Below, piece after piece: positions 54,834 through 62,703 of a DNA stretch of 64,000 bases; position 1 is the first letter of the stretch, and each line of letters starts with the position of its first letter. The position numbers were made by a program, and so were the translations under genes. The notes below the pieces were generated by a model that saw only the letters and a program-made list of their open reading frames with translations, searched no databases and was not told the origin of the DNA. This DNA is from an uncultured Oxalobacteraceae bacterium (GTDB lineage: Bacteria; Pseudomonadota; Gammaproteobacteria; Burkholderiales; Burkholderiaceae): NCBI GenBank assembly GCA_946480015.1, contig CAMLIL010000007.1, positions 31,295 through 95,294 of the forward strand. Direction: 5' to 3'.

Positions 54834-55714
54834 TGGCCACCGCCGCGCAGATCTGCTTCCATTCTTTCCTCGCGGGTAAATTTAAAACGGGTAATGATGA
54901 CCCAGAGATCGTTTTTATCGGACGACAGCATATTCGGGGGGAACTTGCCGAACGGCGCGGCACGGCGCACGATGGCCAGCGCCGCCTTGTCCAGGGCCGG
55001 GTTGCCGGAACTTTTCTCCACGCGCAAGCCGCCATCTTTTTCATAGATGCTGCCGTCCTGGAAAATCGGGATGTAGACCACCAGTTCGCCGTACAGCTTG
55101 CGCCCGCCCTGCTGCGGGAAGTTCAGGGTGCCGACTTCCTCCACGCGCTTTTGCATGGCCTTGTAATACATGGCGTAGCCGACTTCCTGGGTGCTCGGCG
55201 TGATGAACGTCTTGCGCGGACGCTTGTTCTCGTCCTCGATGCGCTGGGTGATTTCGGCGGCGGTGCGGGCGATGGCCTTGCTGCTTTCGACCAGGTCGGC
55301 GCCCCTGCGGGCCGGGTCCGGCTTGTCTTTCTCGGTCACGGGCGGCGCGTTGAAGTGCGATTGGCGCGAGCGCGTCAGCAGATTCTTTTGCATTTCTTCG
55401 AGCTCGGCGATGCGGCGCTGGGTCGCCTTGACGCTCTCGCCGGTCTCCATCTTGCGCAGGTCCGGCAGCGGCGACTGGGCGCGGCCGGCATCGGCATTGC
55501 CGCCGCCATCCAGATTGGCCTGGGCCAGCGCGTCCGCCTTCAAGGGTTTGCGCGCATGCTTGGCGTTGACCAGGATCACCTCGAGGCCGGGGTCGACCGG
55601 CTTGAGCTGGAAGGCTTCGGGCGCCACGAAGCGCACCGCCAGCAAAGCCGCGTGCGCCAGCAGCGACACGGCCACTGCAATGATCATCGAACGATGTTGT
55701 TGATATGACTTCAC
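54830..55714 (-). CDS. TonB C-terminal-domain energy-transducer-like protein
   Basis: This protein of about 294 residues has one amino-terminal helix (IIAVAVSLLAHAALLAVRFV), a long polar and charged linker, and a carboxy-terminal TonB-like domain (YGELVVYIPIFQDGSIYEKD, SGNPALDKAALAIVRRAAPF). It probably spans the periplasm. The start is uncertain: GTG at 55714 is chosen (VKSYQQHRS); TTG at 55753 would add 13 residues. No exbB or exbD is nearby. Beta-proteobacterial genomes often carry this gene next to aroE; its partner receptor is unknown. Confidence 0.85.
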   Translation of the reverse strand: MKSYQQHRSMIIAVAVSLLAHAALLAVRFVAPEAFQLKPVDPGLEVILVNAKHARKPLKADALAQANLDGGGNADAGRAQSPLPDLRKMETGESVKATQRRIAELEEMQKNLLTRSRQSHFNAPPVTEKDKPDPARRGADLVESSKAIARTAAEITQRIEDENKRPRKTFITPSTQEVGYAMYYKAMQKRVEEVGTLNFPQQGGRKLYGELVVYIPIFQDGSIYEKDGGLRVEKSSGNPALDKAALAIVRRAAPFGKFPPNMLSSDKNDLWVIITRFKFTREERMEADLRGGGQ

Positions 55715-55779
55715 GCGGTGCTGGCTGAACTCTTGAATCAAGACAATGGGCAATTCTACCCGTTACACGCGCGCCAGTG

Positions 55780-57813
55780 TCATTGTGTTGACTGCGCTTC
55801 GCCAGCGGTGACGACCGCCACCGCTCCCTCGGCTTCCAGCGCTTCGCTGGCGGCCGCTTCCCCGCCGTCCTCCTCCTCATAGTCGAGCTCGGCATCCGCG
55901 GCCGGCGCCTGCACCGGCACTTCCAGCAGACGGGTTTCGATGGTCAGGTCGAGCTCATCCCAGCGCAGCACGTCCAGCCTGACCTGGGCGCCACGCGCCA
56001 CCGGCGGCATGCCCGGCAGGCGCACGATCAGGGGAATATCGACCAGGCGCAGCACTTCATCTTTCAGGACCACGGCCTCGACCTGCCTGGCATCTTCCTG
56101 GCCCAGCCAGCGCAGGCACCAGTAGCGTTCCATGTTTTGCTGGTGGTCGTTGTAGGCGGCATACGCGGCATCGAAGGCCGAGACGATGGAAAACAGGGTG
56201 GCGTCGCGCGGCTTGAACGGCGCCACCAGCGGCGCGGTGACGCCATGTTCGGCGCAGGCCAGGATTTGCCACTGATTGACCAGGTCGGTATAGCGGCGCA
56301 GCGGCGAAGTGCTCCAGGCATATTGATCCACGCCCAAGCCCTGGTGCGGCGCGGCGTGGGTGACCATGCGCACCTGCATCTTGGCGGCCCAGCCGGCGCC
56401 GCTGCCGGCGCCTTGCGAGCGGTAGATGCCGGGCACCCCGCTGTCGTGCATCAGCTTACCCCAGGTGCTGTTGGCGAAGATCATCAGCTCGGCGACGATC
56501 TTGTCGAGCGGGGCGCCGCGCTTGCGCCGTACCACCGAGACCACGTCGTCTTCCACATAGAAATTGAAATCGACGCGGTTGCTCTGTTCGGGCTTGAGGC
56601 CGAAGGCTTCGCGCTTTTTCATGCGCGCCGCTTCCAGCACCAGCGCCCATTGCCACAACTGCCCCAGCTCGGCCTTGTGCGGATACTCGCCTTCGCCGCT
56701 GGCCAGGGTTGCCTCATTGACCAGATCGTCCAGGTCGTTGTGGCGCAGATTGCTCTTGATGGGCACCATTTCGGCGCGCGTTTCGGTGGCGAGCACCGAC
56801 CAGTCGGCCGGGTTGAGGGTGGCGTATAGCGACAGGGCGGGGCAAGTCTTGCCTTCGGCCAGGGTGAAGGCGTTGACGACTTCGTCCGGCAGCATGGTGA
56901 TTTTGTCGCCCGGCATGTACACGGTGGACATGCGCGCGCGCGCGATCTTGTCGATGGCATCATCGGGGCGGATGCCCAGGCCCGGCGCGGCGATGTGGAT
57001 GCCTACCTTGAGCATGCCGTCGGCCAGGGTCACGACCGAGAAGGCATCGTCGATTTCGGTGGTGGTGACGTCGTCGATCGAAAACGCGGCCACCTCGGCC
57101 AGCGGCAAGCCGCCAGGCGTGGCCGGCACCGGCACCGGCGCAAAGCCCGCGCCGCGCGGGAAATTGTCGAACAGGAAACGCGCCATGTGCAGCTCGCGCG
57201 GCGAGCCGAAGCCGCCGGCCGCCAGCAGCAGGCGCTGCGGGGTGGTGTGCAGCTCGTCGCAGGCCGCTTCCAGCGCCTTGTATTCGATGCTGTTCTTGTC
57301 CGGCTTGAACAGCAGTTGCTGCACCAGCGGCTGCATGGATTCCGGCAGCTGGTTGGCTTTCAATTGCTCGACATACGCGGCCTGCACCACGGCTTGCTGC
57401 TTTTTCTTTTCGATGCCGGCCTGGGCCGCGCGCAGGGATTGCTCCGGCGCCGCCTTGTAGCGCCCGCGCCCCTTCTTATAGAAGTAGATTGGCGCATTGT
57501 GCAGCGCCAGGATCAGGCCGGCGGCCTCGGTAGGCAGCGGCGCATGGCCGAAATACTCGGCGCCGAGCTCGGCGAAGCCGAACTCTTCCTGGCCCGCCAC
57601 TTCCCACAGGAACTCGAGATCGGCATCGGCGGCGATCGCCTTGGCGGCGTCGAGCAGATCTTCCGGGCTCGGCTTGTCGTACTGCACCAGCACATCCTTG
57701 ACCTTGACCTTGGTGCGTTTGCCGCTTGGCATTTCGACCTGGTAAGCCTCGCCCGCCTGGGACAACACGGCGCCGACCTTGAAATCGCCGGATTCTTCAA
57801 AAAATAAGTTCAT
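55780..57813 (-). CDS. rnb: RNase II/R (VacB) family exoribonuclease
   Basis: This 677-residue 3'-5' exoribonuclease has an RNB catalytic domain. The Asp cluster that binds Mg is in AAFSIDDVTTTEIDDAFSVV. Later RNB motifs are STVYMPGDKITMLPDEVVNA and STSPLRRYTDLVNQWQIL. There is a cold-shock-like amino-terminal part; the carboxy tail after about residue 600 is acidic and Ala-rich, not a clear basic extension, so RNase II-like is more likely than RNase R. It lies 3 bp after ubiC and 65 bp before the tonB-like gene. Confidence 0.92.
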   Translation of the reverse strand: MNLFFEESGDFKVGAVLSQAGEAYQVEMPSGKRTKVKVKDVLVQYDKPSPEDLLDAAKAIAADADLEFLWEVAGQEEFGFAELGAEYFGHAPLPTEAAGLILALHNAPIYFYKKGRGRYKAAPEQSLRAAQAGIEKKKQQAVVQAAYVEQLKANQLPESMQPLVQQLLFKPDKNSIEYKALEAACDELHTTPQRLLLAAGGFGSPRELHMARFLFDNFPRGAGFAPVPVPATPGGLPLAEVAAFSIDDVTTTEIDDAFSVVTLADGMLKVGIHIAAPGLGIRPDDAIDKIARARMSTVYMPGDKITMLPDEVVNAFTLAEGKTCPALSLYATLNPADWSVLATETRAEMVPIKSNLRHNDLDDLVNEATLASGEGEYPHKAELGQLWQWALVLEAARMKKREAFGLKPEQSNRVDFNFYVEDDVVSVVRRKRGAPLDKIVAELMIFANSTWGKLMHDSGVPGIYRSQGAGSGAGWAAKMQVRMVTHAAPHQGLGVDQYAWSTSPLRRYTDLVNQWQILACAEHGVTAPLVAPFKPRDATLFSIVSAFDAAYAAYNDHQQNMERYWCLRWLGQEDARQVEAVVLKDEVLRLVDIPLIVRLPGMPPVARGAQVRLDVLRWDELDLTIETRLLEVPVQAPAADAELDYEEEDGGEAAASEALEAEGAVAVVTAGEAQSTQ

Positions 57814-57816
57814 TGT

Positions 57817-58392
57817 TTACTCGATAGGGGTAAGTGGGCGCAGCTTCAGGCCGAGGACCGCAGGCAGGAACACCTCGGTCACCAGCAGCGTTCCCTGGCG
57901 ACGCCGGTACAGGCAGCGCCGTGCATGCAATGCGCCGGTGCCGGCCTCCACTCCCAGCGCCGCGCAGGCGCGCAGCAGCAGGGGGTGGCCGGCGCCCAGG
58001 CGCGCAAATTCCAGTGATCCGCGGCGCACCAGCGGATCGTAAAACAGTGTGCTGCCGAGCGAACGTTCGCCCAGCGTTTTAAACAAGGGCCAGTCGCTGG
58101 CGGTGGCCGACATCGGCACCACCGTGTGCGCGAACACCACGGCCTGGCCATCGCAGCGCAGCAGCACTTCGCGTTCCCACACCCGGCCGGGCTGCGCCAT
58201 GCCGACCGCGCGCGCTTCGTCGGCCAGGCACAGGGCGGTGCGCTGGTGCAAGCGCTGCACGCGGAACGACGCACTGTGCGCCATCAGCCGCGCAGTCAGC
58301 GATCCGCGCGTGGCCAGCCAGCGCCGCATGGCGCTCGATGCCCCCACGGCGTGGCGGTGCCAGCGCGTCACGCGCAAGGAACTGGCCCTCAC
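57817..58392 (-). CDS. ubiC: Chorismate--pyruvate lyase
   Basis: UbiC makes 4-hydroxybenzoate from chorismate, the first step of ubiquinone synthesis. This 191-residue protein shows WLATRGSLTARL near the start, VWEREVLLRCDGQAVVFAHT, LGERSLGSTLFYDP with REVLLR-type active-site Arg, and ARRCLYRRRQGTLLVTEVFL with the carboxy-terminal Glu. The GTG at 58392 overlaps the upstream esterase stop by 4 bp (GTGA); an ATG at 58422 would lie inside that gene and is less likely. Confidence 0.9.
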   Translation of the reverse strand: MRASSLRVTRWHRHAVGASSAMRRWLATRGSLTARLMAHSASFRVQRLHQRTALCLADEARAVGMAQPGRVWEREVLLRCDGQAVVFAHTVVPMSATASDWPLFKTLGERSLGSTLFYDPLVRRGSLEFARLGAGHPLLLRACAALGVEAGTGALHARRCLYRRRQGTLLVTEVFLPAVLGLKLRPLTPIE

Positions 58393-58976
58393 CTGGCCAG
58401 GTCCGCATGAGACGGATAGCAAAACGCCAGCACCTCGTCAACATAGCCGGGGAACTCGCTGATGGCATGGTCGCTGCCTTCGATCACTTTCTGGTGCGCG
58501 CCGGCGTAGTGGCGCAGCATGTCGCGGTAATCGAGCACTTCGTCGCCGGTGGCCGCGATCAGGAAATAGCGCTGCGGATCGGTGATGGCGTCGACTTGCA
58601 GGTCGCGCAATTCATCGATGTACTCGCGTTTGAACTCGAACGGCTGGTCGGAATGGAACTCGGTCGTCACGCCGACGTGCTTGTCGAGGTCCTTGAGCGG
58701 ATCGACCGCCGGGTTCAGCAGCACCGCGCGGCAGCCGCGCCGCTCGGCCAGCCAGGTGGCGTAAAAGCCGCCCAGCGAGGAGCCGACCACGGCCAGCTGA
58801 TCGGCCCGGTAGCGGTCGGTCAGCAGGGTGACCAGGTCCATGGCCGCGCGCGGCGAGGCCGGCAGCTGTGGACAGATCAGCTCGTCAGCACGGCCCAGCT
58901 CGGCCATCCGCGCGCCGACCACGCGCGCCTTGAAGGAGCGTGGCGAGGAACGGAAACCGTGCAGATATAACAGCAT
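58389..58976 (-). CDS. YqiA/YcfP-type alpha/beta-hydrolase (esterase)
   Basis: This is a 195-residue hydrolase. It begins MLLYLHGFRSSPRSFKARVV, and the nucleophile elbow is VVGSSLGGFYATWLAERRG (Gly-x-Ser-x-Gly variant GSSLGG). The acid and His appear near IAATGDEVLDYRD and EGSDHAISEFPGY. It resembles E. coli YqiA, a short-chain acyl esterase. The ATG at 58976 shares a base with the mpl stop (TAATG). The physiological substrate is unknown. Confidence 0.9.
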   Translation of the reverse strand: MLLYLHGFRSSPRSFKARVVGARMAELGRADELICPQLPASPRAAMDLVTLLTDRYRADQLAVVGSSLGGFYATWLAERRGCRAVLLNPAVDPLKDLDKHVGVTTEFHSDQPFEFKREYIDELRDLQVDAITDPQRYFLIAATGDEVLDYRDMLRHYAGAHQKVIEGSDHAISEFPGYVDEVLAFCYPSHADLAR

Positions 58977-60340
58977 TACGCCAGCGCCTCGAGCAGTTTC
59001 TGGTGCACGCCGCCGAAGCCGCCATTGCTCATCACCAAAATCTGGTCGCCCGGCTGGGCCGCGTCGACCACGGCCTTGACCAGGAAATCGATCTGGTCGA
59101 AGCTGTGGGCAATCTTGCCCAGCGGCGCCAGCGCGTCGGCCAGCGACCAGCCCAGCGCCTGCTGGCTGCCGAAGCCGAACACCAGGTCGGCATCCTTCAG
59201 GCTGCCGGGCAAGGCGTCTTTCATGGCGCCCAGTTTCATGGTGTTCGAGCGCGGCTCGAGCACCGCCAGGATGCGCGCGCCGGTGCCGATCTTTTGGCGC
59301 AGGCCGCCCACGGTCGTGGCGATGGCGGTCGGGTGATGCGCGAAATCGTCGTACACCGTCACCCCGCCCACCACGCCGCGCACTTCCATGCGCCGCTTGA
59401 CGTTGACGAAACGCCCCAGCGATTCGGCCGCCTGGGCCACCGGCACGCCCACATTGCGCGCCGCCGCGATCGCCGCCAGCGCATTCATGCGGTTGTGCTT
59501 GCCGGTCAGTTCCCAGTTCACCGTGGCGGCCCGGGCGCCATTGAAGATGACGTCGAAGCTGCCGCCCGGATGCTCGACCATGGCCCAGTTGACGCCATCG
59601 CTGGCGCCGAAGGTTTCCTTGTCGCTCCACACCCCGCGCTTGAGCACACGCCCCAGCGAGGCTTCGTCGCCATTGACGATCAGGCGGCCCACGCCCGGCA
59701 CGGTGCGCACCAGGTGATGGAACTGGGTCTCGATGGCGCCGATATCGGGGAAGATGTCGGCGTGATCGTATTCCAGGTTGTTCATGACCGCGGTTTTGGC
59801 GTGGTAATGGACAAATTTGCTGCGCTTGTCGAAGAACGCCGTGTCGTACTCATCGGCCTCGATCACGAAAAAGTCGGACGGCTGCGCGCCCGACAGGCGC
59901 GCCGAGATGCCGAAGTTGAGCGGCACGCCGCCGATCAGAAAGCCGGGCGAATAGCCGGCATCTTCGAGGATCCAGGCCAGCATGGCCGAGGTGGTGGTCT
60001 TGCCGTGCGTGCCGGCCACCGCCAGCACCCATTTGTTGCGCAAAATATGTTCGCCGATCCACTGCGGCCCGGACATGTACGGCAGGCTGCGGTTGAGGAT
60101 TTCCTCGACCAGCGGATTGCCGCGCGAAACCACGTTGCCGATCACGTACAGATCCGGCTTGAGTTCGGTCTGTTCCGGCCCGAAGCCCTGGATCAGTTCG
60201 ATGCCCTGGGCTTCGAGCTGGGTGCTCATGGGCGGATAGACATTGGCGTCGCAGCCCGTCACCTTATGGCCGGCTTCTTTCGCCAGCACCGCCAGGCCGC
60301 CCATGAAGGTGCCGCAGATGCCAAGTATATGAATATGCAT
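58976..60340 (-). CDS. mpl: UDP-MurNAc:L-Ala-gamma-D-Glu-meso-DAP ligase (murein recycling)
   Basis: Mpl reattaches recycled murein tripeptide to UDP-MurNAc. The 454-residue Mur-ligase-family protein starts MHIHILGICGTFMGGLAVLA, the Mpl-type Rossmann signature; the ATP loop is VLAVAGTHGKTTTSAMLAWI, and the centre shows DEYDTAFFDKRSKFVHYHAK. It is the first gene of a run of eight same-strand genes, coupled to yqiA by TAATG. The 78-bp gap to the divergent gene at 60419 must hold both promoters. Confidence 0.96.
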   Translation of the reverse strand: MHIHILGICGTFMGGLAVLAKEAGHKVTGCDANVYPPMSTQLEAQGIELIQGFGPEQTELKPDLYVIGNVVSRGNPLVEEILNRSLPYMSGPQWIGEHILRNKWVLAVAGTHGKTTTSAMLAWILEDAGYSPGFLIGGVPLNFGISARLSGAQPSDFFVIEADEYDTAFFDKRSKFVHYHAKTAVMNNLEYDHADIFPDIGAIETQFHHLVRTVPGVGRLIVNGDEASLGRVLKRGVWSDKETFGASDGVNWAMVEHPGGSFDVIFNGARAATVNWELTGKHNRMNALAAIAAARNVGVPVAQAAESLGRFVNVKRRMEVRGVVGGVTVYDDFAHHPTAIATTVGGLRQKIGTGARILAVLEPRSNTMKLGAMKDALPGSLKDADLVFGFGSQQALGWSLADALAPLGKIAHSFDQIDFLVKAVVDAAQPGDQILVMSNGGFGGVHQKLLEALA

Positions 60341-60418
60341 TTTCTCGTCGACCGTAAAGCTGAATACGCGATTTTACCCGACCCCATGGCTTTTTCCGTT
60401 CCAAGGTATGATCTGGCC

Positions 60419-61042
60419 ATGACGCCCAGCCCAAGCGATGACCTCCAACAGCTCCGTGCGGAAATTGCCGCCGTCGCCGCGCGCCTGATCGCGCAGGACG
60501 GCGCCGAGTACGCCATGGCCAAGCGCAAGGCGGCCCAGCAGGTATTAAAGGACGCCAATCCGCGCTCCAATCTGCTGCCCGATGACCTGCAGATCGAAGA
60601 CGAAGTACGTAAATACCAGGCGCTGTTTCACGCCGACACCCAGCCGGCGCGCCTGCTGGCGCTGCGCACCGTCGCCCTGGAGGTGATGGACGCGCTGGCC
60701 GATTTTTCGCCCTACCTGAGCGGGGCCGTGCTCCACGGCACGGCCGGAGAGCATGACGAAATTCATTTACAATTGTTCGCCGAAAGCACGAAGGATGTCC
60801 ACATTTTCCTGCTGAACCGCAATGTCAATATCGAGATCTCGGAAACCCCGCACTTCAAGGGCGGGCGCTACGATCCGGTGGAAACGGTGAGCTTCCTGTG
60901 GAAGAACGAAGGCGTCCACGTCGCACTGTACGACCTCAACGACCTGCGCGGCGCGCTCAGGCAGCGTGCCGATGGCCGCCCGCAGCGGGCCGACGCCGCC
61001 GCCGTGCGCGCCCTGATCGCGGCCGAACAGCATCAACCCTGA
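60419..61042 (+). CDS. Conserved protein of unknown function next to mpl
   Basis: I do not recognise this 207-residue protein with certainty. The first 75 residues are helical and charged (LQQLRAEIAAVAARLIAQDG and YAMAKRKAAQQVLKDANPRS). The rest contains LSGAVLHGTAGEHDEIHLQL and DVHIFLLNRNVNIEIS, a G-x-A-G then acidic pattern distantly like nucleotidyltransferase folds. No signal peptide or membrane segment is seen. The ATG at 60419 is chosen; an ATG about 11 codons earlier is possible. It diverges from mpl and ends 6 bp before the thioredoxin-like gene. Confidence 0.7.
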   Translation: MTPSPSDDLQQLRAEIAAVAARLIAQDGAEYAMAKRKAAQQVLKDANPRSNLLPDDLQIEDEVRKYQALFHADTQPARLLALRTVALEVMDALADFSPYLSGAVLHGTAGEHDEIHLQLFAESTKDVHIFLLNRNVNIEISETPHFKGGRYDPVETVSFLWKNEGVHVALYDLNDLRGALRQRADGRPQRADAAAVRALIAAEQHQP

Positions 61043-61048
61043 GAATTC

Positions 61049-61615
61049 ATGAATAAAAACATCAAGTTATATATTGTCATCGGCGTGCTGTTCGCCGCCG
61101 TGGGCGCCACCATCGGCACCCGCCACAACAGTGCGCCGCCGGCCGCGCCGCTGACCACCACCATCGCCCCCACCAATGGGGTGCCGCACACGCCGGTGAC
61201 GGCGCTGTTCGCCGAGTCGATGAACGATCCGGACGGCAAGTTGCACGCCTTGTCACAATGGAAAGGCAAGGCTGTCATCGTCAATTTCTGGGCGCCGTGG
61301 TGCGCCCCGTGCGTGCAGGAAATGCCGGAACTGTCGACCCTGGCCAGCGAGCACGCTGCCAAAAACATCCATGTGATCGGCATCGGCATCGATTCGCCCA
61401 GCAACATCAATAAATTTCTGAGCGCCACCAAAGTGTCCTACCCCATCTACGTGGCGGGAATGACCGGCACCACCCTGTCCCAGCAGTTTGGCAATACCAC
61501 CGGCGGACTGCCGTTTACGGTGCTCATCGGTGCGGATGGGCAAGTGAAGAAAACCTATCTGGGACGCCTGAAATTTGACGAACTGAAAGCCGATTTGGCC
61601 GCCCTGAAATCTTGA
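61049..61615 (+). CDS. TlpA/ResA-like periplasmic thioredoxin
   Basis: This 188-residue protein is anchored by an amino-terminal helix (LYIVIGVLFAAVGATIG). Its periplasmic thioredoxin fold has the redox site FWAPWCAPCVQEMPEL (CAPC) and a cis-Pro in GGLPFTVLIGADG. Family members reduce disulfides for cytochrome c maturation or other exported proteins. It lies 6 bp after the unknown gene and 78 bp before aroQ, near accBC, as often seen in beta-proteobacteria. The substrate is unknown. Confidence 0.93.
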   Translation: MNKNIKLYIVIGVLFAAVGATIGTRHNSAPPAAPLTTTIAPTNGVPHTPVTALFAESMNDPDGKLHALSQWKGKAVIVNFWAPWCAPCVQEMPELSTLASEHAAKNIHVIGIGIDSPSNINKFLSATKVSYPIYVAGMTGTTLSQQFGNTTGGLPFTVLIGADGQVKKTYLGRLKFDELKADLAALKS

Positions 61616-61693
61616 GCGTGCTTTTTTTCGCTTGCCAATGCCTGAAGTTGGCGGCAAAATGCGGGACTTTCGCGACAACATGTTCGTCTATCC

Positions 61694-62131
61694 ATGGCAA
61701 AAAAGCTACTTCTGCTCAACGGCCCCAATCTGAATCTGCTGGGGACGCGCGAGCCTGAGGTGTACGGCAAGACAACACTCGCCGACATCGAAAACGCTGC
61801 TGTGGCGCAAGCCGGCGCGGCCGGTGCCAGCCTTGCCTGTTTTCAAAGCAATCATGAAGGCGCGCTGATCGATCGCATTCACGCCGCGCGCGCCGAAGGG
61901 ATCGACGCCATCGTCATCAATCCGGGCGGACTGACCCACACCAGCGTGGCCTTGCGCGATGCGCTGGCCGGGGTGGCAATTCCCTTTGTCGAAGTACACA
62001 TCTCCAATATTCACAAACGCGAAGCCTTCCGCCACCACTCGTTTTTGTCGGCGATTGCCGACGGCACGATTTGCGGCCTGGGCAGCGACGGCTACCGCTT
62101 TGCCATCGACTTCGCGCTGAATAAACGTTAA
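61694..62131 (+). CDS. aroQ: 3-dehydroquinate dehydratase, type II
   Basis: This is a 145-residue dodecameric shikimate-pathway enzyme. It begins [20 protein letters not shown] and has the catalytic Tyr and Arg in the mobile loop (GTREPEVYG), [33 protein letters not shown] and [18 protein letters not shown], all conserved. The ATG at 61694 lacks an obvious ribosome site. It is 95 bp upstream of accB. Confidence 0.98.
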   Translation: MAKKLLLLNGPNLNLLGTREPEVYGKTTLADIENAAVAQAGAAGASLACFQSNHEGALIDRIHAARAEGIDAIVINPGGLTHTSVALRDALAGVAIPFVEVHISNIHKREAFRHHSFLSAIADGTICGLGSDGYRFAIDFALNKR

Positions 62132-62226
62132 TCTACTGGCATCTTCAAGCATTTTGCGCGGTATCGCCGTCTTTTCTGGCGCGCCGCATATCTTTTCCCA
62201 ACACAAATAATTCCAAGGGGTTTTAC

Positions 62227-62694
62227 ATGGATCTACGAAAACTCAAGACCTTGATCGACCTGGTCGCCGAATCGGACATCGCAGAACTGGAAGTGACCGA
62301 AGGCGAAAGCAAGGTGCGTATCGTCAAGTCTTCCGCAATCCCGCAGAACCAGATGGTGATGATGCAGCCGCAAGGCATGCAGCAGCACTACGCCGCCCCG
62401 GCGGCACCCGCGGCCACCCCTGCCGCGGCAGCTGCGCCGGCCGTCGCCGCCGAGCCGACCGGCCATATCGTCAAGTCGCCCATGGTCGGCACCTTCTACC
62501 GCTCGTCCGCCCCAGGCTCGCCGGCGTATGTGGAAGTCGGCTCGACCATCAAGGAAGGCGATACCCTGTGCATCATCGAAGCGATGAAGCTGCTCAACGA
62601 AATCGACGCGGACGCCTCCGGTGTCGTGACCAAGATTCTGGTCGAAAACGGCCAGCCGGTCGAATTCGGTCAACCACTGTTTGTGATTGGCTGA
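62227..62694 (+). CDS. accB: Biotin carboxyl carrier protein of acetyl-CoA carboxylase
   Basis: This is the 155-residue AccB. The amino-terminal helical region [20 protein letters not shown] leads to an Ala/Pro-rich linker (about 55-80). The biotinyl domain follows, with biotin-accepting Lys121 in EAMKLLNEI and the thumb segment [21 protein letters not shown] ribosome site AAGGGG precedes the ATG. The accC gene starts 9 bp after its stop, the usual accBC operon. Confidence 0.98.
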   Translation: MDLRKLKTLIDLVAESDIAELEVTEGESKVRIVKSSAIPQNQMVMMQPQGMQQHYAAPAAPAATPAAAAAPAVAAEPTGHIVKSPMVGTFYRSSAPGSPAYVEVGSTIKEGDTLCIIEAMKLLNEIDADASGVVTKILVENGQPVEFGQPLFVIG

Positions 62695-62703
62695 TCGACG
62701 ACC

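Noticed and set aside
58940..60418. Upstream part of a 700-codon + strand open frame antisense to mpl.
   Set aside because: Only the last 207 codons, outside mpl, look like a real protein; the rest is shadow of mpl.
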